The notes under the pieces were generated by a model. It was not told the origin of the DNA. It did no database searches and saw only the letters and a program-made list of their open reading frames with translations. Position numbers and translations under genes: made by a program. Shown piece by piece: positions 35,167 to 43,714 of a DNA stretch of 64,000 nucleotides (positions are counted from its first letter, which is position 1; each line of letters begins with the position of its first letter). Source of the DNA: Niveispirillum sp943371025 (GTDB lineage: Bacteria; Pseudomonadota; Alphaproteobacteria; Azospirillales; Azospirillaceae); the NCBI GenBank assembly GCA_943371025.1, contig CALRTC020000001.1:310001-374000 (forward strand). The letters are read 5' to 3'.

Positions 35167-35937
35167 ATGACAGAGAAGAACCAATCGCTGCCGCGCCATC
35201 CCCTGGTGGTCATTCCCGCCCGCATGGGGTCCACGCGCCTGCCCGACAAACCGCTGGCCGACATCCATGGCGCGCCCATGATCGTGCATGTCTGGCGCCG
35301 CGCGATGGAGGCCGGGATCGGCCCCGTGCTGGTCGCGGCGGCCGAGCCATCCATTGCCGATGCGGTGACGGCTGCTGGCGGGCAGGCGGTGCTGACCGAC
35401 CCTGACCACCCGTCCGGGTCCGACCGGGTGTGGGAGGCCGTGCGCCGCATCGACCCCGAGGGCCGGCACGACGCCATCGTCAATGTCCAGGGCGACCTGC
35501 CCACCATCGACCCTGCCGCCATCCGCGCCGTGTTCGGGCCCCTGGCCGACGCGTCGGTGGATATCGCCACGCTGGGGGCGGTCATCACCGAGGCGGCCGA
35601 GCGCACGAATCCGAATGTGGTGAAGGCCGTGGTGGAGATGGCGGAGGGGGCGGTTTCCGGCCGCGCGCTTTATTTCACCCGCGCCACCGCACCCTGGGGC
35701 GAGGGGCCGTTGTTCCATCATATCGGGCTTTACGCCTATCGCCGGGCAGCCTTGGAACGGTTCGTTTCCCTGTCGCCTTCCGTGCTGGAACGGCGGGAGA
35801 AGCTGGAACAGCTGCGTGCGCTGGCCAACGGCATGAATATCGCGCTGGCGCGGGTGGACATTGTGCCGCTGGGGGTCGATACCATCGAAGACCTTGACCG
35901 CGCCCGCCGGATGCTGGCCCCATCGCCGGCGCTGTGA
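35167..35937 (+). CDS. kdsB: 3-deoxy-manno-octulosonate cytidylyltransferase
   Basis: 256 residues. The nucleotide-binding signature IPARMGSTRLPDKPLADI at the N terminus and NVQGDLPTID near the middle are diagnostic of KdsB. It activates Kdo with CTP to give CMP-Kdo for lipopolysaccharide inner-core synthesis. The start at 35167 gives the usual length; in-frame ATGs at 35119 and 35149 are possible, and none has a strong ribosome-binding site. It is followed by pheA, 44 bases away. Confidence 0.93.
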   Translation: MTEKNQSLPRHPLVVIPARMGSTRLPDKPLADIHGAPMIVHVWRRAMEAGIGPVLVAAAEPSIADAVTAAGGQAVLTDPDHPSGSDRVWEAVRRIDPEGRHDAIVNVQGDLPTIDPAAIRAVFGPLADASVDIATLGAVITEAAERTNPNVVKAVVEMAEGAVSGRALYFTRATAPWGEGPLFHHIGLYAYRRAALERFVSLSPSVLERREKLEQLRALANGMNIALARVDIVPLGVDTIEDLDRARRMLAPSPAL

Positions 35938-35981
35938 TCCCCACGGCGCCGATCCTTCTCCGTCTGTTGAAGAGCCAAGAC

Positions 35982-36842
35982 ATGCCCGCCTCCACCATCG
36001 CCTATCAGGGCGCGCCCGGCGCGAACTCCGACCTGGCCTGCCGCAGCGTCTTTCCCGACATGGTGTCGCTGCCCTGCGCCTCGTTCGAGGATGCGTTCGC
36101 CGCCGTGCATGAGGAACGGGCCCGGCTGGCCATGATCCCGGTGGAAAATTCGGTGGCGGGCCGCGTCGCCGACATCCATTACCTGCTGCCCCGCGGCGGC
36201 CTGCATATCGTGGGCGAGCATTATCACCGCGTCGTCCACTGCCTGGTGGCGCCGAAGGGCGCCACCATCGAAGGGCTGAAGGAGGTGCACAGCCACATCC
36301 AGGCCCTGTCGCAGTGCCGCACCTATCTGCGCGACCGCGGCCTGACGCCTGTCAACAATGCCGATACGGCCGGGGCCGCCGCCGACGTCGCCAAGTGGAA
36401 CGATCCGACCAAGGCCGCCATCGCCTCGGACCTGGCGGCCGAGATCTATGGCTTGCAGGTGCTGGCCAAGGGGATCGAGGATGCGGCGCATAACACCACG
36501 CGCTTCCTGATCCTGGCACGCGAACCCAACGTGCCGCCGCGGGAGACGGACAGCGTCACCTCCTTCGTCTTCCGCGTGCGTTCCGTCCCGGCAGCCCTTT
36601 ACAAGGCGCTGGGCGGGTTTGCCACCAACGGCGTCAATATCACCAAGCTGGAAAGCTATATGGTCGATGGCCGGTTCACGGCGGCGCAGTTCTATATGGA
36701 TGTGGAAGGCCATCCGGAGGAAAGGTCGCTGCGGCTGGCCATGGAGGAACTGGGCTTCTTCGCGCGCGAAGTGACGTTCCTGGGCGTCTATCCGGCCCAT
36801 CCGTTCCGCCGTGAACAGCAGCAGCAGGGTGGCGGCATCTGA
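35982..36842 (+). CDS. pheA: Prephenate dehydratase
   Basis: 286 residues. The N-terminal periplasmic-binding-like catalytic domain has IAYQGAPGANSDLAC, AMIPVENSVAGRV and the NTTRFLIL motif whose Thr is catalytic. A C-terminal ACT domain (about 195-275) contains GVNITKLESY for phenylalanine feedback inhibition. It converts prephenate to phenylpyruvate and is a stand-alone enzyme without chorismate mutase. ATG 35982 is chosen for its AAGAG site and family-typical N terminus. Its stop overlaps the GNAT start by one base. Confidence 0.95.
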   Translation: MPASTIAYQGAPGANSDLACRSVFPDMVSLPCASFEDAFAAVHEERARLAMIPVENSVAGRVADIHYLLPRGGLHIVGEHYHRVVHCLVAPKGATIEGLKEVHSHIQALSQCRTYLRDRGLTPVNNADTAGAAADVAKWNDPTKAAIASDLAAEIYGLQVLAKGIEDAAHNTTRFLILAREPNVPPRETDSVTSFVFRVRSVPAALYKALGGFATNGVNITKLESYMVDGRFTAAQFYMDVEGHPEERSLRLAMEELGFFAREVTFLGVYPAHPFRREQQQQGGGI

Positions 36843-37264
36843 TGGTCCCCGGCGCTGACGGCTATGATCTGCTGACCGGCGTACCGGAGGTGGCGGATTA
36901 TTGCCGCCTGCGCCGCATCTCCGGCCTGTCGGAGAAGACGGAACAGGCGGCGGCCATCGGCCTGGCCAACAGCTGGTACGGCGTGCGCATCGTCAAGGAC
37001 GGGGCCGTGGTCGGCATGGGTCGCGTCATCGGCGATGGCGGCTGCTTCTTCCAGGTCTGCGACATCGCCGTGGACCCCGCGCACCAGGGACGAGGCCTGG
37101 GCAGACGCATCATGGCGGCCATCGTCGCGCATCTGCACGCCCATGCACCCAAAAGCGCCTATGTCAGCCTGATCGCCGATGGCGACGCGCAGTATCTTTA
37201 TGCCCAATACGGATTCACGCACACAGCCCCGGCCAGCGTTGGCATGGCCTTTCTGGTGGGGTAA
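36842..37264 (+). CDS. GNAT family N-acetyltransferase
   Basis: 140 residues. The acetyl-CoA pyrophosphate-binding signature is clear in VDPAHQGRGLGRRIM (about 79-93), preceded by the beta-4 strand FFQVCDIAV. The C-terminal QYLYAQYGFTHTAP is typical of small-molecule acetyltransferases (YvbK/Aat-like). The substrate is unknown. It overlaps pheA by one base (TGATG), so it is translationally coupled; a link to aromatic amino acid metabolism is only positional. Confidence 0.88.
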   Translation: MVPGADGYDLLTGVPEVADYCRLRRISGLSEKTEQAAAIGLANSWYGVRIVKDGAVVGMGRVIGDGGCFFQVCDIAVDPAHQGRGLGRRIMAAIVAHLHAHAPKSAYVSLIADGDAQYLYAQYGFTHTAPASVGMAFLVG

Positions 37265-37299
37265 TCTCTTTCCGGTTGGTGTCGGCCGGGGTGTGCGCG

Positions 37300-37542
37300 A
37301 TGGATGCGGAGATACTGCTTCTTCTGGCGCTCTGCCTGTGGGCCCTGTTTGACCTTGTCTGGCCGCAGGTGACGGCCCGACAGGTGCAAAAGCGGATGCG
37401 GGCCGGGGATGACCGGTTTTTCGAGGAACAGCGCACGTACCGCGCCTATGCCATCCTGCGCGATCCGCGCCTGATCCGGTTGCGGGCGGCGGTGGTGCTG
37501 GCCTTGGGCCTGCTGGCCCTGATCCTGCTGCGGGCCCACTGA
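37300..37542 (+). CDS. Small membrane protein, two helices
   Basis: 80 residues. Two hydrophobic helices (ILLLLALCLWALFDLVW, about 5-21, and VVLALGLLALILL, about 65-77) flank a charged amphipathic stretch (RQVQKRMRAGDDRFFEEQRT). ATG 37300 is preferred (GTG 37291 possible). It follows the GNAT gene by 35 bases in the same direction and ends 12 bases from the convergent aguA. I do not recognise the family. Confidence 0.65.
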   Translation: MDAEILLLLALCLWALFDLVWPQVTARQVQKRMRAGDDRFFEEQRTYRAYAILRDPRLIRLRAAVVLALGLLALILLRAH

Positions 37543-37554
37543 GAGACGGCGGTT

Positions 37555-38568
37555 TTACCCCGCCGGCTGCTGCTGGGTGATGCAGTGGATGCCGCCGCCG
37601 CCGCGCACGATGTCCAGGGCGGGGACGGGCAGGATGCGGCGGTCGGGGAACAGGCGGGTGAAGAGACTGATAGCCTCTGCATCCATCGGGTCTTCGAACA
37701 GCGGCATGACGATGCCGCCATTGGCCATGTAGAAATTGGTGTAGGACAGGGTCAGGCGCACGCCGTGCTGTTCCTGGCGCGCCGGGGTGCGCAGGGTCAC
37801 CACCTCCAGCTCCCGACCGGCGGCGTCGCGGGCCGCGCGCAGGCGGGCCAGATTGTCCTGGAAGACGGGATAATTGGGATCGGACGTATCGTCGGTGACC
37901 ATGGTCAGGACCACACCCGGCTTCACGAAGCAGGCGATCTCGTCGATATGGCCGTCGGTTTCGTCCTGTTCATAGCCCTTGTTCAGCCAGATGAACTGCC
38001 GCACGCCCAGATGATCGGCCAGATGCTGTTCGATCTCGGCCCGCGACAGATGCGGGTTGCGGTTTTGGTTCAGCAGGCATTCCTCGCTGGTCAGCAAGGT
38101 GCCCTCCCCATCCACATGGAAGGACCCGCCCTCCATGATCAGGGGTGCTGCATAGCGCTTCAGACCCTGGTTTTCCAGGATCAGGCGGCCGACCTGGGTA
38201 TCGGGCTGGAAATCATCATAGTTGCGGCCCCAGGCATTGAAGCCCCAATGCACGCCGGCCACCCCGCCCTTGCCGTCAATGACAAAGCTGGGGCCGTTGT
38301 CGCGCACCCAGCTGTCGCTGGTCAGCGTCGGCAGCACCGACACGCCGGGACCGCAGGCCAGGCTGACGGAAGCAATTTCCCCGTCGGGGCAGAGCATGGT
38401 CACCGGTTCGAATTCCGCGATGGCCCTGGCCACGGCGGCATAGGCCGCCCGCGCCGCCTCCAGCCCATTGGGGAAGGTCTCCGCGCGCACGGGCCAGCCC
38501 ATCCAGCAGCGGGCATGCGGCGCCCATTCGGCGGGCATGAAGAAACCGTCGGCGGCGGGGGTGGTCAT
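37555..38568 (-). CDS. aguA: Agmatine deiminase
   Basis: 337 residues, typical of bacterial AguA. Conserved motifs are MPAEWAPHARCWMGWP at the N terminus, SWVRDNGPSFVI, EGGSFHVDGEGTLLTSEEC, DETDGHIDEIACF, and the catalytic Cys329 in GGGGIHCITQQQP at the C terminus. It hydrolyses agmatine to N-carbamoylputrescine and ammonia. The partner N-carbamoylputrescine amidohydrolase is not adjacent. Other putrescine-related genes occur further along the window. Confidence 0.95.
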   Translation of the reverse strand: MTTPAADGFFMPAEWAPHARCWMGWPVRAETFPNGLEAARAAYAAVARAIAEFEPVTMLCPDGEIASVSLACGPGVSVLPTLTSDSWVRDNGPSFVIDGKGGVAGVHWGFNAWGRNYDDFQPDTQVGRLILENQGLKRYAAPLIMEGGSFHVDGEGTLLTSEECLLNQNRNPHLSRAEIEQHLADHLGVRQFIWLNKGYEQDETDGHIDEIACFVKPGVVLTMVTDDTSDPNYPVFQDNLARLRAARDAAGRELEVVTLRTPARQEQHGVRLTLSYTNFYMANGGIVMPLFEDPMDAEAISLFTRLFPDRRILPVPALDIVRGGGGIHCITQQQPAG

Positions 38569-38598
38569 TGCGGGAACCTCGTCATTCGGTGGTGGGCA

Positions 38599-38631
38599 AA
38601 TAAAAAGCCCCGGCGAAGGTATCGCCGGGGC
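38599..38631 (-). terminator. Leftward terminator upstream of aguA
   Basis: Stem GCCCCGGCGA/TCGCCGGGGC with a T run on the minus strand. It would stop leftward transcripts arriving from the small-ORF or glutamine-synthetase side before aguA. Confidence 0.85.
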
Positions 38632-38648
38632 CGTATCCTGACAACCAT

Positions 38649-38804
38649 GCCGGTCCTGAAAAACGCGGACCGGAAGATGATTTGGTGCTCCCTCAAGCGC
38701 CGGGCGGCGGCATCCGCCGCCTAGGCTTGCGGCGCATGGGCGCCGGGCCGGTGGTCACCGGCCAGAAATCGCCTTCAGGCTAAGCCTTCAGACGATTTGT
38801 GTCA
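38649..38804 (-). repeat. Structured dispersed repeat, family E copy 5
   Basis: Hairpin CCGGTCC/GGACCGG (38650-38673), core CCCTCAAGCGCCGGG, stem GGCGGC-ggcatcc-GCCGCC, stem CGGCGC/GCGCCG, stem GGCCGGTG/CACCGGCC (a compensated T-A pair relative to other copies), and 3' hairpin AAATCG.../CGATTT. It ends 43 bases from the stop of a small leftward ORF. Confidence 0.82.
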
Positions 38805-38847
38805 GACTGAAAAATGGGAACTGCTTAAAGAAGCAGGCCTTTCCGCC

Positions 38848-38943
38848 TCAATCGCGGCGGTTGGCCGGGTAATGCTCAACCGAGGCGGCATATCGGGAAA
38901 AAGCACCGAGCCGCAGCATGGGAAGCAGGAAAAAGTACCGCAT
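38848..38943 (-). CDS. Possible small protein (31 aa)
   Basis: A short frame with a good ribosome-binding site (GGAGA, 7 bases before ATG 38943) encodes MRYFFLLPMLRLGAFSRYAA and a polar tail to NRRD. The N terminus is hydrophobic and could insert in the membrane. A small hairpin (CTGCTT-aaag-AAGCAG, 38821-38836) follows the stop. The surroundings are otherwise empty, and a family E repeat lies just beyond, as it does after other leftward genes. It may be a real small protein or chance; no family recognised. Confidence 0.4.
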   Translation of the reverse strand: MRYFFLLPMLRLGAFSRYAASVEHYPANRRD

Positions 38944-39166
38944 GATGTCTCTCCATCGTTGTTTTCGATGGACGTAATATAATTGCGCGAGCGCCCAAAA
39001 GCCAGCCGGGGGCGGCGCCGGGGCAAGGCTGCGCGGCGCGCATGGCTTGCGATGGCGGCGGGAAGGGGCGGACCGGTCACATTTTTGGGGGGTGGTCTGG
39101 GCCTGCCGTCAGGCCGCCCCTTCTGCCATCGGCGCTAAGGTAACCCACCACACTAACCTGCTTTCC

Positions 39167-39256
39167 CCTTGATGAGCGGGGATCCAGGGGCCACAAGAGC
39201 AGGCGCGTCGGTGCCCTTGGCTCCTGGATCCCCGCTCATCAAGGGGGAGGCAGGGA
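39167..39256. repeat. Dispersed long inverted repeat, family B copy 2
   Basis: Same arms as the element at 3568-3692 (CTTGATGAGCGGGG plus CCAGGGGCC) with a shorter central part of about 24 bases. It lies about 80 bases past the stop of the leftward glutamine-synthetase-like gene. The remaining sequence from 38944 to 39166 shows nothing recognisable. Confidence 0.8.
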
Positions 39257-39338
39257 AGGTGAAAAGCCCTAACTTAGCGCCTATGCGCTTTCGCCGGGGG
39301 TACGGGAGAGATAGACGGGCGAGGCCCCCCCCTCACCC

Positions 39339-40682
39339 TCACACATTCAGCAACAGGTTCTCCCGTTCCCAACTGCTGATCACACGCTGATAGGCGTCAT
39401 ATTCGGCCTGCTTCACATAAGAGACGGCGGAGATGAAGCGGTCGCCCAGAATCTCCTTCAACGGCTTGCAACTGTTGAACTTGTTCAGCGCGTCGGTCTG
39501 GTGCCGGGGGAGCGAGAAGGCCAGGCGGTGGGCCGAGCCCTTCACCGGGTCCGACGGCTCCATTTCGTTCATCATGCCGATATAGCCGCAGGCCAGCGAG
39601 GCGGCCAGGGCCAGATAGGGATTGGCGTCGGCCCCGGCCACGCGGTTTTCCACGCGCCGTGCTTCCGGCGGGCTGACCGGCACGCGGAAGCCCGTGGTGC
39701 GGTTGTCCCGGCCCCAATGCACATTGATGGGCGCGTCCGACCCCTGCACCAGCCGGCGGTAGGAATTCACATTGGGCGCCAGCAGCGGCATCGCATAGGG
39801 CAGATATTTCTGCAAACCGGCGATAAAGCTGAGGAACAGCGGCGTGTCGGCCCCGTCCGGCGTGGCGAACAGGTTGGCGCCAGTCTTGGCATCCACCAGC
39901 GACTGGTGAACATGCATGGCGCTGCCCGGCTCGTTCTGCATGGGCTTGGCCATGAAGGTGGCATAGACCTGATGCCGGATGGCGGCTTCACGCACCGTAC
40001 GCTTGAACAGGAAGACCTGATCGGCCAGTTCCAGCGCGTCGCCATGGTTGAAGTTGATCTCGATCTGCGCGGCGCCGGCCTCGTGGCTCATCGTGTCGAC
40101 GTCGATTTCCTGCTTTTCGCAGAAATCGTATACGTCCTCGAAGATCGGGTCGAATTCGTTGACGGCGTCAATGCCATAGGCCTGGCGGCCGCTTTCCTGG
40201 CGGCCGGAGCGGCCGACGGGCGGCACCAAGGGATAATCGGGATCCTTGTTGACGGCGACCAGGAAGAATTCCAGTTCGGGCGCGACGATGGGCTTCCATC
40301 CCCGCTCCTCATACAGCGCCAGCACGCGTTTCAGCACCGATCGCGGCGAGATGTCGACCGTGCTGCCATCGGCATAGAAACAGTCGCAGATGACCTGGGC
40401 CGTCGGCTCGTTATACCAGGGGACCATGCGGACCGTGGCGGGATCGGGCGTCATGTAGACGTCCCAGTTCTCCACGCTTGTCACATCCTCATCCTCGGGA
40501 TATTCGCCCGTCACGGTCTGGATGAAGATCGATTCCGGCAGTCGCAGGCCACGATCCCGCAGAATGCGCAGGAACTTGTCGGCCGGGACGATCTTGCCGC
40601 GCGCGATGCCGGCCATGTCCGGCACCAGACATTCCACCTCGGTGATGTGCCGGGAGCGGATGAATTCTTCCAATGTACTCAT
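39339..40682 (-). CDS. Glutamine synthetase family protein (PuuA-like)
   Basis: 447 residues of the class I-like glutamine synthetase fold. Key motifs are APELEFFLV (metal-binding Glu), MSHEAGAAQIEINF, SAMHVHQSL (ATP/metal His) and NRVAGADANPYLA near the Arg/Glu flap. The adenylylation tyrosine region of true GlnA is absent, so this is a gamma-glutamyl-polyamine or similar ligase of the GlnT/PuuA group. PuuA glutamylates putrescine as the first step of its breakdown. The substrate is inferred from family and from aguA and the PuuC-like gene elsewhere in the window. Confidence 0.85.
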   Translation of the reverse strand: MSTLEEFIRSRHITEVECLVPDMAGIARGKIVPADKFLRILRDRGLRLPESIFIQTVTGEYPEDEDVTSVENWDVYMTPDPATVRMVPWYNEPTAQVICDCFYADGSTVDISPRSVLKRVLALYEERGWKPIVAPELEFFLVAVNKDPDYPLVPPVGRSGRQESGRQAYGIDAVNEFDPIFEDVYDFCEKQEIDVDTMSHEAGAAQIEINFNHGDALELADQVFLFKRTVREAAIRHQVYATFMAKPMQNEPGSAMHVHQSLVDAKTGANLFATPDGADTPLFLSFIAGLQKYLPYAMPLLAPNVNSYRRLVQGSDAPINVHWGRDNRTTGFRVPVSPPEARRVENRVAGADANPYLALAASLACGYIGMMNEMEPSDPVKGSAHRLAFSLPRHQTDALNKFNSCKPLKEILGDRFISAVSYVKQAEYDAYQRVISSWERENLLLNV

Positions 40683-40865
40683 GTTGACGCCGCGGGTTGG
40701 CGGCCCAGAAGCATCCGTGGCGGCCGGGACAGAAGCCTGTCCGCCGGGGCTGGGAAATGGTGCTACGCCCGCAGCCCTCCACGTTGTTTCAGGTCTGCCA
40801 GTATAGGCAGAGGTCCGGGGGGGCAGGCAAGCGCGATAGGTGACGGATTGATGACGTTGGTCCCG

Positions 40866-41621
40866 TCAATAAAAGCTGATGTCGCGTTCCAGGCCGGCAA
40901 ACCGGATGCCGGCATCGACATAAAGCGTCTGGCCCGTCACCACCGGGCTTTGCAGCAGATAGAGACAGGCCTGGGCGATGTCGTCCGGGCCCGGCCCGAT
41001 GCCCAGCGGCGTGCGGTTGTGCAGCCGTTCAAATTCGGCCTGCGCCTGGCCGGGGGCGGGCAGGGTGTAGCCCGGTGCAATGGCGTTCACCCGCAGCCGC
41101 GGCATGCCCGCCCGCGCCATCACCTCCCCCAGCCCCATCAGGGCGTATTTGGACAGCGTGTAGCTGAGATGGTCGCCATTGGGGCTGGCCAGCTTCTGGT
41201 CCAGGATATTGACGACGGCGCCTGTCGCGCCATCCGGCAACTGGGCCAGCAGACCCTGGATCAACAGGGCGGGGGCCACGGTGTTGGGCAGGTAATGGGC
41301 CAGCAGCGTATCGGCCGACAGGGTGGTGATATCGTCCCATTCGAAGATGGAGGCGCTGTTGACCAATCCCGTCAGCGGCCGTCCCAGGGCGGATGCGGCG
41401 GCCGGGATCAGCCCCGTCACCTGCGCCGGGTCGGCCAGATCGGCGGGGACGGCGGCGGCCGTGACACCACAGTCGTGCAGGGTGGACAGCACCTCCGCCA
41501 CCTCCGGGCCAGGGGTGCGGTAATGCAGCGCCACATCCATGCCGGCACCGGCACAGGCCCGGGCCATGGCGGCGCCCAGGCGGCGCGCACCCCCGGTGAT
41601 CAGGATGGCGGGACGGGTCAT
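40866..41621 (-). CDS. SDR oxidoreductase, pteridine reductase / FolM-like
   Basis: 251 residues of the short-chain dehydrogenase fold. The cofactor motif TGGARRLG is the TGxxxRLG variant seen in pteridine reductase PTR1 and FolM, which prefer NADPH. The active site reads ILDQ and YTLSK (Tyr-x3-Lys) as in that group, instead of the usual Ser-Tyr-Lys. It starts overlapping the stop of the dihydroneopterin-aldolase-like gene by one base. It therefore probably reduces a dihydropterin in tetrahydrofolate or tetrahydromonapterin synthesis. Exact substrate is inferred. Confidence 0.82.
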   Translation of the reverse strand: MTRPAILITGGARRLGAAMARACAGAGMDVALHYRTPGPEVAEVLSTLHDCGVTAAAVPADLADPAQVTGLIPAAASALGRPLTGLVNSASIFEWDDITTLSADTLLAHYLPNTVAPALLIQGLLAQLPDGATGAVVNILDQKLASPNGDHLSYTLSKYALMGLGEVMARAGMPRLRVNAIAPGYTLPAPGQAQAEFERLHNRTPLGIGPGPDDIAQACLYLLQSPVVTGQTLYVDAGIRFAGLERDISFY

Positions 41622-41977
41622 CAGGCACGCTCCCGATGGGTCTGGTGATCGAAGCCGGCGATGGCGTCGCTGGCAATGGACAGGGTGACGGCCAGGATGC
41701 GGTCGTCAAAGGCAAAGATGAAGCGCGCCAGGGCGGCGGCAATGGAGGCCGCATCGGCAAACGGCCCTTCATCGGCCAGCGGACCCAGAATGTGCCGCAC
41801 GATGCGCGAATAATCGACCGTCATGCCGATATCCTCCGGATTGCCCGTAAAGGGGCCGGCGACATTGGTTTCCAGGCTGATATTGATGCGCACGGGCACG
41901 GGATCCGCCTGTCCGGCCACGGGCAGGGATGCCGCCACCTCGCGCACCAGGATGCGGAAATAGGGGGAAGGTTTCAT
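41621..41977 (-). CDS. Dihydroneopterin aldolase family protein (FolB/FolX-like)
   Basis: 118 residues. It matches the small tunnelling-fold FolB domain: VPVRINISLETN near the N terminus and the characteristic MTVDYSRIVRHIL segment containing the catalytic-region Tyr. A C-terminal strand (ILAVTLSIASDAIAGFD) follows. It cleaves or epimerises dihydroneopterin (FolB) or its triphosphate (FolX). ATG 41977 is preferred over GTG 41992. Translational coupling (TGATG) to the FolM-like reductase supports a pterin role. Confidence 0.78.
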   Translation of the reverse strand: MKPSPYFRILVREVAASLPVAGQADPVPVRINISLETNVAGPFTGNPEDIGMTVDYSRIVRHILGPLADEGPFADAASIAAALARFIFAFDDRILAVTLSIASDAIAGFDHQTHRERA

Positions 41978-42084
41978 CGCGGGGCCCGTCACTCGACAAT
42001 CTGCGGCCCCGCGCTAATATCAGCCGGCGGCGCAAAGGGGAACAGGCGGATGCGGATCATCATGGCAGCGGGCGGATTGACGGC

Positions 42085-42843
42085 GTGACAGATGATCTGC
42101 TGCGGCTTTCCGGCCTTGCCCTGACCTACCCCAACGGCACGCGCGCCCTGGATAGTGTCGATCTGAGCGTGGGGGAAGGGGAGTTCCTGTCCCTGCTGGG
42201 CCCCAGTGGCTGCGGCAAAAGCAGCATATTGCGTCTGGTGGCCGGGCTGATGGCGCCTGGCGCTGGTCGTGTGGATTGGGTGCGGCCGCTGGCGCGCGGC
42301 GATATCGGCTTTGTGTTCCAGGAACCAACCCTGATGCCCTGGGTCCGCATCATCGACAATGTCCGCCTGCCGCTGGATCTGGCCGGGGTGCCGCGGGCGG
42401 AGGGTAATGAGCGGGCGGGCGATGGGCTGGCCCGCGTCGGGCTGGGCGATTTCCGACAAATGTTCCCGCGCGAATTGTCGGGCGGCATGAAGATGCGGGC
42501 GGCCCTGGCCCGCGCGCTGGTCACCCAGCCGCGCCTGCTGCTGCTGGACGAGCCGTTTGCGGCGCTGGACGAGATCACGCGGCTGCGGCTGAATGATGAT
42601 CTGCTGGCGCTGTGGGAGAAGCAGCGCTTCACCACCATCTTCGTCACCCATTCCGTGTTCGAAAGCGTCTACCTGTCCAGCCGCATCGCCATCATGGGCC
42701 CCCGGCCGGGGCGGGTGGTGGAGGACATCCCGGTCGATCTGCCCTGGCCGCGCGACCTGTCGCTGCGGACAGGGGCCGATTATGGCGCCCTGTGCCGGGA
42801 GGTGTCCGACCGGCTGCACCGGGCCATGGGAGGGACGGCATGA
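42085..42843 (+). CDS. ABC transporter ATP-binding protein (NitT/TauT type)
   Basis: 252 residues. Walker A GPSGCGKSS, Q-loop in FVFQEPTLMPW, signature LSGGM, Walker B LLLLDEPF and the H-loop VTHS are all present. The EPTLMPW variant is typical of nitrate, sulfonate, taurine and thiamine-precursor importers. The start is GTG 42085; frames further upstream are not convincing. Its stop overlaps the permease start by 4 bases. No substrate-binding protein is encoded next to it. Confidence 0.9.
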   Translation: MTDDLLRLSGLALTYPNGTRALDSVDLSVGEGEFLSLLGPSGCGKSSILRLVAGLMAPGAGRVDWVRPLARGDIGFVFQEPTLMPWVRIIDNVRLPLDLAGVPRAEGNERAGDGLARVGLGDFRQMFPRELSGGMKMRAALARALVTQPRLLLLDEPFAALDEITRLRLNDDLLALWEKQRFTTIFVTHSVFESVYLSSRIAIMGPRPGRVVEDIPVDLPWPRDLSLRTGADYGALCREVSDRLHRAMGGTA

Positions 42844-43613
42844 GCGGGAACTGGGCACGCCGGCTGTTGCCGCCGCTGGTCGGGCTGATCTTCCTGGGGC
42901 TTTGGGAAGGGGCCGTGCGCTGGTGGGACATCCCCGTCTTCGTGCTGCCGCCGCCGCATCTGGTGGCCGTGACCCTGTGGAATGATGCGCCGCTGCTGTT
43001 CCAGTCGGCCTGGCTGACCCTGCTGGTGACGGTACAGGCCTTTCTGCTGGCCCTGGTCACGGGCGTGGGGCTGGCGGTTCTGTTCAACCAGTCGCGCGCG
43101 CTGGAAGCGGCGCTTTACCCCTATGCCGTGATGTTGCAGGTCACGCCCATCGTGGCCATCGCACCGCTGGTGGTGATCTGGGTCGGGTATGAACGGGTGG
43201 ATGTGGCCTTGCTGATCCTGGCCTGGATCGTCGCCTTCTTCCCCATCCTGTCCAACAGCACGGCCGGCCTTGCGTCCGTCGATCCCAATCTGCGCGACCT
43301 GTTCCGGCTTTATGGCGCCGGCCGCTGGCAGACCCTGTGGCGGCTGAACCTGCCCTCGGCCCTGCCCTTCATCCTGGCGGGGGCCAAAATCTCCGGCGGG
43401 CTGGCCTTGATCGGGGCCGTGGTGGCGGAATTCGTGGCGGGGTCGGGGACGGCGACGGGGCTGGCCTGGCGCGTGATCGAGGCCGGCAACCGCCTGAACA
43501 TGCCGCGCCTGTTCGCGGCCCTGACCCTGTTGTCGGCGCTGGGCATCCTGATCTTCGCGGCCCTGTCCTGGGTGCAGCGGTTGCTGCTGCGCCGCTGGCA
43601 GCCCGATGCCTGA
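42840..43613 (+). CDS. ABC transporter permease (NitT/TauT type)
   Basis: 257 residues with about six membrane helices and the BPD-type EAA-like loop GAGRWQTLWRLNLPSALPFI in the second half that contacts the ATPase. It overlaps the ATPase gene by 4 bases (ATGA), so the two are translationally coupled. Together they form the membrane part of an importer for a small anion, sulfonate, riboflavin-like or pyrimidine-like substrate. The binding protein is absent from this window, so the substrate cannot be named. Confidence 0.9.
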   Translation: MSGNWARRLLPPLVGLIFLGLWEGAVRWWDIPVFVLPPPHLVAVTLWNDAPLLFQSAWLTLLVTVQAFLLALVTGVGLAVLFNQSRALEAALYPYAVMLQVTPIVAIAPLVVIWVGYERVDVALLILAWIVAFFPILSNSTAGLASVDPNLRDLFRLYGAGRWQTLWRLNLPSALPFILAGAKISGGLALIGAVVAEFVAGSGTATGLAWRVIEAGNRLNMPRLFAALTLLSALGILIFAALSWVQRLLLRRWQPDA

Positions 43614-43714
43614 ACAATGTACAAGGCCGGCATGCGGCGGTTGACCCGCCGGTACCAATCATGTCAATGGGATGGGGTCGCCGGCCTGTTGCGGCGCGTC
43701 ATGGGCCAGGAACC

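Noticed and set aside
39169..39390. A short rightward frame across repeat family B copy 2
   Set aside because: Formed by the inverted repeat, like the N-terminal extension (3647-3745) of the acyl-CoA dehydrogenase, so not real coding.
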